Made by a program: the position numbers and the translations under genes. Positions 1 through 12,000 of a stretch of DNA of 64,000 nucleotides are shown here, one piece after another. This DNA is from Ulota crispa (taxonomy: Eukaryota > Streptophyta > Bryopsida > Orthotrichales > Orthotrichaceae). Under the pieces are notes generated by a model. It was not told where the DNA came from, made no database searches, and saw only the letters and a list, made by a program, of their open reading frames with translations. Numbering within the stretch: the first letter of the stretch is position 1; each line of letters starts with the position of its first letter. The DNA lies in assembly GCA_963920765.1 (NCBI GenBank), contig OY987248.1, positions 13,798,539-13,862,538 of the forward strand, given 5' to 3'.

Positions 1-3000
1 CAGCAAATCCTTCTCCAATTCCATCTGAACAAAGTGTTGCTACCATTGTTGCTTCTAAAAAAGGAGCTAAACCTGCTCCAGCTGCAAAAAATGCCCCTAG
101 TGTTGATGGTGGTGGAGCAACTCCATTTGTCTTACATCCAAATGTTTTGGATATTAAACTTGATGGATTTGCAAATCTATGTATTTATTCATATCCAGCC
201 ATGGTAAGATTTCTTTTTGTAATAGATACTCTATACACTAATGGTTTATATTTTAAAGGGAAAATGCTAAACAATGAGCAGGGATCTATGAGGAGTGAGC
301 ACCAAGTCTAGATTTTTTGTTTAAATATTAACTTTCACCTATAAATGTGTACATAGGGTCTTATAATTGTGCATTATAGACGTTCATCTCTTGAAGAACT
401 TGTTGTTTTCTATGTTTTTTCCATTGATTTTGAGCTCAAAATTCTGCAATCACAGAATCTTGACTCATTGCTCATGGGCTCACCATTTTAAGCTCACAAC
501 ATAGCACTGCCCTATTTATCTAATATACTTTTGCTTTGGATGTACTTCAACAAAGAATCATGCCTTCATTGGTTGCTTTTAGGAGAAGTCAATGGAAAAT
601 GGTTTGCCCAAGCTGCCCCTTGAACAAAACAAATCCATAATACACCAATAACTTTTGAACTATAAATCTTATTTTAATAAAAATGAACCCCTATGTACCC
701 TTTGCAAAACCTTATTTTAGAATAGAATAGAACAAACATGCCTAATCCATTTTGTCCCCCATAGGAACAATGGGCTTTTAGGGGTTAAATGTTTCCTACA
801 AACTTCAATTTTTTGCCCCAAGATTTTTCATAAATAACTATGAACATTTTTCTTTGCAGTTTTTTAATTAGAGTATTTTTTTTTGCATGAAGATGCTAAT
901 TTTTGTTAGCTTACACAATACAAACATGTAGTCTAAATAGTTTGTTTTTTAAAACTTTATAAAGCTTAATTAAATAGAAAATAGAAAATAAATTCTACGT
1001 TTACTTGTTTCAATTTACAAAATTTACAAGAATTCTTAAATTTTGACAGGGATTACAAGGAAAACAAAATTACAAATTGATTGGTAAAATTTCACATAAT
1101 CCTACTTTAGTTGAATATAAAGTGGTTTGTTTTGCGGATACACCTAAAATTGAATTGGATCCACCATTGCTTGCATTTGGGCGAGTCCTTTTGGGTTGCA
1201 AAATGTTCAAAAAAATTACCATCAAGTAAGTTTTAAAACACATTTAAATACATGTAGAAAGCATTATTATTATTTATTTCATATAAGTGTTATTTTGGAA
1301 AATGCTTTCCCTTTTTGTTTTATATGTATATGAAAGATGTAGCATTCTTGATGTATTTTTAATGAATTTTTTATAGCTTTTTAATGATAGATTGCTTATT
1401 ATCATCTTTCCTTTATAGTATAGTCATATGAATGTTGCTATTTTTATTTGTAGAAATATGTCTGAGCTTAAAATTCATTGGGAAATAAATGCTCTAGAAA
1501 CATTGCCGCACGAATTTGAAATTCTTCCGAAAAGAGGAATCATTAAAGCTAAAGCTGCATATAAAATTGGTCTTTGTTTTAGCGCAATTCAAGAACAACT
1601 TTTTGACTTAAAAATAATCTTTCATGTACAATTATCAATTTATTAATGCATATTATATATCTCCAATGACACACTAAATTTGCTTTTGAATATCAGTATA
1701 ACTTCATATGGATACAAATGTGACTTGTTCTTTCATATATGGATATTTTAGAATGTACTGATTTTTTTTTTTAATGTAGAAAATATATTAATTACAATTA
1801 AATATCATTGAGATTCTTATGTTTCCTAGAAGATGAGTTTGGCAACCAAAAGGTTTTTTAAATTTGTTTTGATAGGTTTCCGATAGTAAAGATCCAAATC
1901 ACAAAATGGAGCAAGAAGTTCTTTTACCAACCACTGCTGAAGCTTATATTTTAGATGTAGGAATCAAATATCCAAACCTACCAGATGGTTCTCCTGCCAA
2001 CAATGGACTTGAATTTGGCACTGTTTTAGTTTTGGACAGTCAAACAAAACAAATCTTCTTAGAAAACAAGGGAAAATACAAAGTAGGATTTAAATTTGTA
2101 CCGTTGACATTATTGATTAAAGACCTATTTAATTGTATTCCCATGGAAGGAGAAATTGCTCCAAAAGGTCAAACAAAGGTGAGTAAATACATTTTTCACG
2201 TATTGTACTTCATAATCATAAATGCGTGTATTTAAATTGTTAAACCAAAAAATATTACAGCAAAGTTTAATTGGAATACTCTCATATATGGATTTTTTTT
2301 GGTTTCATCTTACTTGCTTTCAAACAAAATGTTAAAATTAAACAACAAACTTTGTAACCAAATATTTTTTATTTTATAACATTGTTAGCAAAGTTATTGA
2401 CTAGAGTTAAATACATTTTTTTCCATTTTTATTCAAAAAATAGTAAGTGTTGATCTATTTGTTTATTTTTCTATTTTAGAAAAGTAATGATTTTTTTAGG
2501 GAATTGATATGTGCACACCAAGGGTTGATATTTGCACACCCCCTGTGGAGGTAAATTGTAGATTTCTATCATCAAAAATTTGAACTCGAGAATTTTAAAT
2601 CCAGATTTGGATTTAGAGACCATGGTTTACTCTAGAACCATAAAAAAAGTTGCAATTAAATAGCACTTTGTGAAAAAGCTTAGTTAGTGGAAAAAGTGTT
2701 ACTTTTACTTTTGTTTGTAAAAAAGATAAGCTTTTTCATTGGGTGTTGTTCACTTGCAAACTTTTTTATGGTTCTAGAGTAAACTATGGTCTCTAAGTCC
2801 AAATCTGAATTCAAAATTCTCAAATTCAGATTTTTGATGGTAGAAATCTACAATTTACCTCCCAAGGGGATGTGCAAATATCAACCCCCCGATGTGCACA
2901 TTTCAATTCCCTTTTTTTATAGGAGTTTTAATTGTATTATTTGAATAACAACCTAGATGAAGATCAAGCTATCCCAAGCAACCTTTATTTGAATCTATAA

Positions 3001-6000
3001 ATCAAAAAACAAATTTAATACTAGTATTTTATTTGGTACTCATGGTTGGCCCTTGCTACGCTAGGCATTCACCATTAGAATTTTAGTAGGATATTCATAT
3101 GCAAATTGAATTCAAAGCCAAAATTTCAATAAGTCTTCAAATTGCATCTATGTCAAAATATCCCAAAGACTAGAGATGTGATATTACAGAGGTCATTGTG
3201 ATTTTAGTAGAATGATATCACAAACACGTGATATTACAAAGGTCGGTATGTGATATTACAAAGGCTAGGATGTGGTATTACAAATGCTGGGATGTGATAT
3301 TACAGAGGTCAAGATGTGATATTACAAAGATCCTTATGATTTTAGTAGTATGATATATTATACAAGTTAGCTCAATAATTATTGAATCAATTTTTCAATA
3401 ATGTTCTTTTTAAAATGCAAATAATAAAATTTTGTTTGTAGGTTGACGTTGAGTTCAATAAAGATAAGAAACTTGTCAGCAAAATAACTTTAAAACGTTC
3501 TAGAGATTTACAACTGAATTTGATAGAATGTGAAACAGATAGAATTGAGAAGATCCTCACTGTTTTCTTAGACCTTGTTGCAGTACATTCAAGATTTTTA
3601 ATATTACCTCCTCATGGACTTCACTTTGGCTATGTTGTTACTGGTCATGCATCTGATGAACGCATCGTTAAAATAGTAAATGAAGGACATTTTCCTTTTG
3701 ATTTTACTTTTACAAGTCCAACTGCTGTTGGTTATTCAAATGCCCCAGTTGGAAAATCAGATGCAGCATCAATGGTGAGTGGTGCAACCAAAAGAACCTC
3801 AAAAACAGCAGCAACAGCAAAATCTGCTGGAACTCGAAAAAGTAGTAAAAGTGATAAAAGTAAAGGTGGTGGTAAAGGTGGTGCTGGTGGAGGTGGTGGA
3901 AGTGGAGGTCCATCATTGGATTTGCAGGGTTTTAATATAAGCCCTGCAAGTGGAAATGTCCTTTCAGGAGAGAAAATAGAAATAAGAATATTTTTTAAAG
4001 GTCCTCAAGAACCTTCATTAATAATTGAGCAACTTATGATCAACATTAGCAATAAAGACCCTATTAAGTATCCGACTGATATTGCATATGAATTATCTGG
4101 AGAATCAAAACTTCCAGGCATTACAACAATACCTGATGTTATTTTTGAAGAACACAATATTGTTGATAAGCTTGAAAATATAGGGGTCACCCCCCCTTAT
4201 GGGGTATACTCACGAGAAGATCACATATTCTCATTTGGAGCCTTTATTATTGATTGTGATAGGCCTTTTGATGGTGGACCTCCAAAAATTGTTGCAAAAC
4301 CATCAGTTAGATTTACTGGTGATGCTCCTAAACCAAAAGTTTTTAATGCACCAATAGGTAGAAAGGTAGAAGCAAATTTTCGAATAGATAACCCTTTCAA
4401 AGTACCTTGTTTTGTTGATTTTACAATTACACCGCTTATGCCTGAAATTGAAACTCAAGCACCATATGAAGAACCTTTTGCTATCTTTGTACAACCCAAT
4501 GAGCTTGAAGTGCCTTCTCATGAGTTTCGGTAATTGATCACATAAATATAATTATTGATGCAATATGTCAAACTTTCAACATAGGCTTAAATTTTTCTAT
4601 TAAACAATAGTCATTATAATAAAGTTCCTTCTTTATTCTTTATTAAAATTTAGTTAATATGATTTGATTTAAATCTACATTGCCATCCATTTTGATGTTT
4701 TTATTGATTAATTTTGATTTTTTAAAAATTTACATAGGTATGTTTGTTGTGCATTTCAACCACTTTCAATGCAATGTTATTATGCAATATTTGAAGCCAT
4801 TGTAAGAGATGGAGGTGATAATATGAAAACAAAAAGTTTCAAATGTCAATTGCGAGGAGAAGGAACTTTACCCCATTTGCAAATTATTGAACCAACCATA
4901 TTGTCTCCTTTAGGATTCATATGGTTAGAATTTCCAAAAATGCGAGTAGGAAAAACAATGACAAAATCATTTCAGGTTTTTCTTTTTGTCGAAAGCAAAC
5001 AAACAAATCAACACTAAAATCCTTCTAGCATTCTATAATCCATTATAAAGTCTAATTACCAAAATTTTGAAGGATTTTTGGTCTACATTTTAATAATATG
5101 TTAAATATATTCTACAACTCATGGTAAAGATTAAGGGAATTGATATAGGTGCACCTGGAGGTTTGTTATCTGTACACTTGGGGGTTTGATTTTAGATATT
5201 GACCATTTTAGATATACCACCAACAAGTTGAATTTGGAAGTCTAATTCACATTTGAATTTAGAGACCTTGATTTAGTCTAAAATCACAAAGAAGGATACA
5301 ATTGAACAACACCCTCTGAAAAAGTTTAGCTAGGGGTGAATTATTAATTTATCCTTATTTGTAAAAAAGCTAAACTTTCTCACTAGGTGTTGTTCAATTG
5401 TGTCCTTTGTGGTTCTAGATTTAATCAAGGTCTTCAAATCCAAATGTGAATTCAACTTGTTGATGGTAAATAATTAAAATTTACCCCCCCCCACCACTCC
5501 AGGTGTGCATATATCAATTCCCAAGAAGAAATGTCATTTACAATTAAAAGTTAAACTTTATAAATGCTCCTAAATCTTATTTTTGTATTTTTATTTATTT
5601 TAGGTGCAAAATAAGGGTATTGTTCCAGCCACAACAACAATTGATGTCAAAAGTGGAGGAGCTGTTTGGAGCATATTGAGCCATCAAAGAGGAATAGTTG
5701 AAACTCCATTGTTGCCTGAACAAATCATGTTAATAAAACCAAAGGGAACAGAAACATTTAATGTCACATTCATACCAAAATTGGGAGAGAAATATGAAAG
5801 AGAAATTAAATTTGACATTCAACATAATCCATATGCAAGTTTAAATGTTCTTGTAGCAGGTGAAGGTTATTGGGAAGAAGTAGAATGCATAGGATTGCCC
5901 AAAAACCGAGAAGATATCATTTGGTTTGATGATAGTGGATTTGGATTTCCACAAACAATCTCAGTAATACTTAAAAATAACTTACCAGATAAACATTGGC

Positions 6001-9000
6001 GTTTTGCTTGGCCAGTCATTGAAAATTTCACTTTTTCCCCTGCAATAGGCCACCTCCATGCAGGTCAGTAATCCCAAATATGATTTTCAATTTTAGCTTA
6101 AGCTAAAAACACCATTAAAAAAGCTATAATTTTCAAATTTAACCCCTAAAAGACCAAGGAGCCCACTTTGGGCTTTATGAGAACTTGGGCAAGCTCTATT
6201 AATTTCATAATTTGGAAATTTTTCATGAATTTTTTAAGATGAATGCTACTCATCATAATCTACATGTGAAGATTTATTTCATGTCATTCCAATAAGTAAT
6301 GCAAAAGTTATAAGGTTTTTTCAATTTCAATGTCAAATTGGGCAGCAAAAAATATATTCTAAATTTTTATTTTTATTTTTTATAGAATTTTATAGATTAA
6401 TACCTACTCAAAAAAAGTTGAATCACTCAATTCCAAGTAATGAGGTAAGAGTTAAAAGGAATTTTATTTTGCGGGCAATGAAGGTAGGAAGAAGGTAGAA
6501 AATACATATGAAGTTATCTTTTACTCTCAGTTTTGAAAATTTTCAAATGAAAATGAAAATTCAAGTTATTAATTGTCTGTTAGAGCATTTTCACCATTGG
6601 AATTAACAATTTTCAAATTCATCCAAAACTTATTAGCATATTAGTTATATCTTTCATTCATCAATACCTTTCACTTTACAATTTTTGTAAAAATGAATCC
6701 AAAATTGTTTTTGGTCAATATTTTTTATATATGCTTTCAACCCATTTTCCAACATATTATCAAAATTGCACAAGAAATACAACATACAATTTTTTCTCTA
6801 AAACTTTTGAAAAAGAAAACTTCACCTTCTAAAAGAACTAGAAAAACCTACATTTTGAAGTTTAGGCACATTGATCTTGCAATTAGTGGGGATATTCATT
6901 TTGAAATTTTGGGACAATGTACTTGTGTAAGTCAACCAAAGGATCCTATGGTTGGATTTGTTAAGAAGTAAGTTTCAATGAAGATTTTGACCCTAGTTTG
7001 GGGACTTGTATTTTGAAGCAATTTTGGGCCTCTAAACACAAAAGAATTTTAGGGGTTAACATTGTAAAGTTCAAAAGTTTTTAAATTGCAAAAATATAGA
7101 CAGATGCTATTTTGTGAGTGTAAATGGCGAGCCCACGAGCGGTGAGTCAAGATTTTGTGAGCGGGAACCAATTTTGAGCTCAAAATCAATGAAAAAACTT
7201 TAAAAATAGCAAGTTTTCAAGAGATGAACATTTATAATGCACAATTATAAGGTCCTATGTACACATTTATAGGTGAAAGTTAATATTTTGACAAAAAATC
7301 TAGGCTCACGGCTCATGTATCCACGCCCACAATTTAGCATTCCCATATAAATATCTTAGTAGCAATCTTGCAAAGTTTAGCCAATTTATAAGTTGCTGAA
7401 TTGCAGGTGCATCAAAGACAATACTGGTTACATTCTTTCCCAAACAAGCAATGAAAGTCGATATAGATTTCAATATTTCACTTTATAATATTTCATTTCC
7501 TAAAGAACAAGAGAAACTTGAGGACTGGGATTCTCTAATTCCTGATTTGGAAATGATAGCTTTAGTACCTCCTCCAACTACAAGTGGTGGTGGTGAAAAT
7601 ACTAGAGGAAAAGATCCTAAAGGTGGGGGAAAGGATCCAAAAGGTGGAAAAAAGCCAGATCCAAAAGCAAAAGGTGGTAAAAAAAGAGAAGAACCTCCAC
7701 CACCTCCTCTTGATCCAAATGCCGGTCCAATTGAACCAATACATACCGTAATAGAAAATTCAAACAAAGCTTTAAACCTCAAAGTACATGCCCTTGTTGA
7801 TTCTTCAAAATTTGAATGTGATTGCACTGCAATTCATTTTAAAACAACTATGATGTTTCAAACACGCACTCATTCTTTTACAATAAAAAATTTAAGTACC
7901 GCTAATCTTCCATTGAAATGGAAAGTAGTTAAAGATGATGGTCAAGTAGGAGAAAATGAAATCTACTATATTGATTCTCCATCTGAAGTAGAAAGTGGAG
8001 CCACAGAGATTATTACTATAAAATTTGGACCTGTGGAAGTTGAAGATTGTACAAGATTTTTGGTTTGTGATATAAATTATCTTGAACCGGGGTATACTAG
8101 TATTTGCATACCACTTTCAGGAAATGTTCAAAGGCCTTGGTGTCATTTCAAACTACCCAAAAGTGACTATGTTGTTGGGTTGCGGCGAAATGCTAATTTG
8201 CCTGGACCCAATGGTTATGCTGGGCCTTTGGATGTTGAAACCAATGTGATTGAATTTGATTCCTTAGGTGTTCATATTAAAGATATAATCACTTTCATTG
8301 CTATCAATCCCACTCATACAACATATAATTTTGTATGGGAACAAGTTCCAGATCCTCCAAGAGAATGGCATGAAGATGAACCAGATTGCATGGCTGTTTT
8401 AAGCTATTTATCAAATCCTTTTAGGTTTGTTTTTTGATTGACAAATTTTTTCATCCAACAATAGACTTTGAGCATGTGTTATTATACTACTAAAACCACA
8501 AGGACCTCTATAATATCACATATGTCCCTCTTTAATATCACATACTTAGTCTTTGTGACATCATACTATTAAAATTGCAAGGACTTCTATAACATCACAT
8601 CTTAGATTCTTTAATATCACATCTCTAGTCTCTATGGTATTATAGATACTATTACATTAATGTTTGTAATATCACATCTTCATGAAATTTTCATTTTGTA
8701 TTCAATTTAGCATATGAAAATCTTAATAAACTTCCAATGATGAATGCATAGTGTAGCAAGTGCCAACAATTGGTCATACTACTAAAATATTAGTGACCTT
8801 TGTAAAGTCAAAGCTACCCCTATGTAATATTACATATCCATTCACAACTTGACTTCTATAATATTGCATCTATAATCTTTGTGATGTTAGAACATAGATA
8901 CAATTTGAAAATTTATTTAAATTTTTACTTTGCATTCTATCTAATATATGGAAATCTTAATAAAATTCCAATGATGAATGCATAGTGTAGCAAGCTCCAA

Positions 9001-12000
9001 CCGCTACTATTTGCAATAAAATATGATTGCAAAAACCTTGTTTTATAATTAGTGTATAATTTTTGAATTGTGCATGTAGATGTTTGTCTAAAACGGGAAT
9101 GATTGAAGAAGGAAAAATGCATGAAATGGGGTTTGAATATGTACCAAACAAACATGATTTGGTAGAAGCATTTTGGACTTTCACAATTCCCGAAGTTGGC
9201 TTACAAGTTCCATTTCTTTTAGTTGGTAAGGTTGGAAAACCTGATTTAACTCTTGATACTCAAACAATAAATTTTGGCCGAGTGCTAGTTGGTGAGCAAC
9301 AACAACTAATTGTCAAACTAAACAACAATGAAGATCTATCTTTTCCCTTCAAATTTGATAAACAACACTACCAACGTAAACGTGATGTTGGGGTTTACAT
9401 GAAAGAATTACAAGGATGGCTACATGATGAAATAAGCTTAACTCCTGATTTGGTTTTTGAACCATTTCAAGGCGTAGTTCAACCAAATGATAGCAAAGAA
9501 ATAGTAATAAAATATGCTCCTACATGTGAAGGAAAACAAAATTTTAATATTATTTGTCACATAAAACGTTCTCTTCAAATAAATTTGAATGTCAAAGGAG
9601 AAGGTTATTCAATACATGACAAAATCTTCTTAGAAATTATTGAGGATTTTGAACCCTTGCAATTGTCAGCTATTGAATCAAATTTGATTAACTTTGGAGA
9701 AGTTCTTATAAATGATAGGGTGTTTAGAAAATTTATACTTACGAATATTGGCTTGTTTTCTTTTGAATTTCTATGGCTTGTTGGAAAAACCAATGAAGTT
9801 GTAGTTGTTCCTCTTGCTGGAATTATTGGTCCTAGTGAAAAACTAGTGTGTGAATTGGCTTATACCCCAGCTGCAATTGGACCTGTTGTCAACTTTCCAA
9901 TAACTTGCAAAGTAAATTATGCCTCTTTTAATCAACACTTGTAATAATTATATCTTTTGGAGCATATTTTTCCAAAAATTACTACACATACTTATTCATA
10001 AACTTTTATTCAATTTATCATCATGTATATATGTATATGTTATATCAACTGATTGATGTTATTTCTGAAAATGATTTTTTTGTGCAATTTTGTTTCCATT
10101 AATGATCATGTTGTGTAATAGGTATTCAAAAGCAATTGTTATAAGCTATTATTCAATGGTCTTTGCTATCAAGCAACAATTAATTTTAGTTGGTATCACT
10201 TTGACTTTGGACCAACTTTTCTTTTTGTACCTACAAGAGAAGCACCTTCATGCATGTTGTTAGCAACTAATACAGGAGCAGAAAGGAATAATGTTGAATG
10301 TTTGTATAACACTACTCCACAATTAGAGGTACCACCAACAACATGGATGATGGATGGTGGTGAACAAGATTCCCTTATTATCAAGTTCATGCCTAGAGAG
10401 TACATTGAATACAATGAAAAAATAAGTTTTTTGATAAATGGATTAGATACAATGAGTGTGTGGGTCCATGGTGAAGGAACACCAATGATTGTTGAACTTG
10501 TAGATTCTTCTCAAAAACTCATATCATTTGGAGATGTTCATATGGGTGAAGTAAAAGTTATAAAAGTAAATCTTTTGAATCATTTAATATGCAAATTATT
10601 ACTATAGAACACATTACTTTATCAAGTATGAAACTTTTTTTTTATGTTTTGTGGCAATCATTTTTTAAACTTTAAATTTACATTTCATTGTCATTGTTAT
10701 AAGCTCATTCAACAATACGTATCATAAAAAAGTATACTAAATGATAAGGATTCTCAATATATAGGTTGCTATTATCAATAAAAGCGAGGCTTTATTACCG
10801 ATTTCATTTGAACCAACTCGTCAAATATTAAATGCATTTGATATTGAATTGCTACCTTATGATGGTCTCCGCTTAAAGCCTCATCATGTAAGACACGTGT
10901 CATTTAAAAAAATCAATAACATTGTTGTGTCATACTTTATCCATGTGTTTTTTCATATAATTAACAAGAAAAGTATGTAAAGCATTTGGTGCTTTTTTTG
11001 CCATAAATATACCAAATTACATGCCATACAAACACTATTACAAATCTTCAAATAGATTAAAATTTGTTATAAAACACAAGACAACATTCAAATGCTACTT
11101 GATTTTCTTAAAAGAGTAAGTCAAATTGGAATTAGATTGACTTTTATGATATTCTTAAATACACTATTACTTAAAATCATCAAATATTAGAAGACTTACA
11201 CAAAGAAGGTATTGAACTATTTGATGATTGTAGATTGGAGTATGTGAAGTGATATTTGCTCCCAAACAACGAGTACCAAAATATTTAGAGGTTGTGCCAA
11301 TGGATATGTCTGGTGTAGAAATTATATTGTTTTCATTATCAGGAATGGGTATAGGTACAGATATAATTTTAAGTTCATATGTTCTCCACTTTGGCACTAT
11401 TGTTCTTGGCTCCAAAAAAACAATGCGCATACAGGTGATCTTATACTAACTTTACATCCAAATTTTTCCTTCATTTTTCAAAAAAATATTGAATCAATTC
11501 AAAATTAAATTTGGATGTATTATAGTGTATGACACTGATAACCAACAACTCCCAATTCATGCGGTTATCCTAAGGCTTTGTCAAAAAAAAGTTATCAAAA
11601 AATCGAGTCCACCAAGATGAAGCTTAAACCTAAGCTTCATCTTGGTGGACTTGATTTTTTGATAACTTTTTTTTGACAAAGCCTTAGGCTAACCACTTGA
11701 ATTGGGAGTTGTTGGTCATAAGTATCTTGCATTGTACAAGTAAAACATGTTCCAAATGAATGGTTTGCAATGATTGTAAATGTTCACAATGACTATTAGA
11801 CAACTTAATTACAATTACTGCAAACATTTGGAGTTGTTATGAATTAGTCATGTAGGATACATTTTTCTTCTAGTATATTGTTCTAGCAATAAATTCTTCA
11901 AACAAATATTATGAAAAAAAAATCAATAAATCATTGGCAAACTTTTAATTGACAGTTTTTATAATTATAAAAAAAATAAAAAATACTAACATATGAAAGT

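Noticed and set aside
3175..3345. CRISPR-like array from regularly spaced repeats
   Set aside because: The units are contiguous degenerate tandem repeats without unique spacers, in a eukaryotic intron.
6693..6971. A 92-codon plus-strand frame between HYDIN-like exons 7 and 8
   Set aside because: The flanking exons (ending 6063, starting 7407) join in phase to give a continuous HYDIN-like sequence. The frame lies inside a TTAA-bounded element (6139-7059), so it is not a missing exon.
7483..7827. Minus-strand frame rich in Gly, Phe and Pro
   Set aside because: Antisense shadow of the Gly/Pro/Lys linker in HYDIN-like exon 8.
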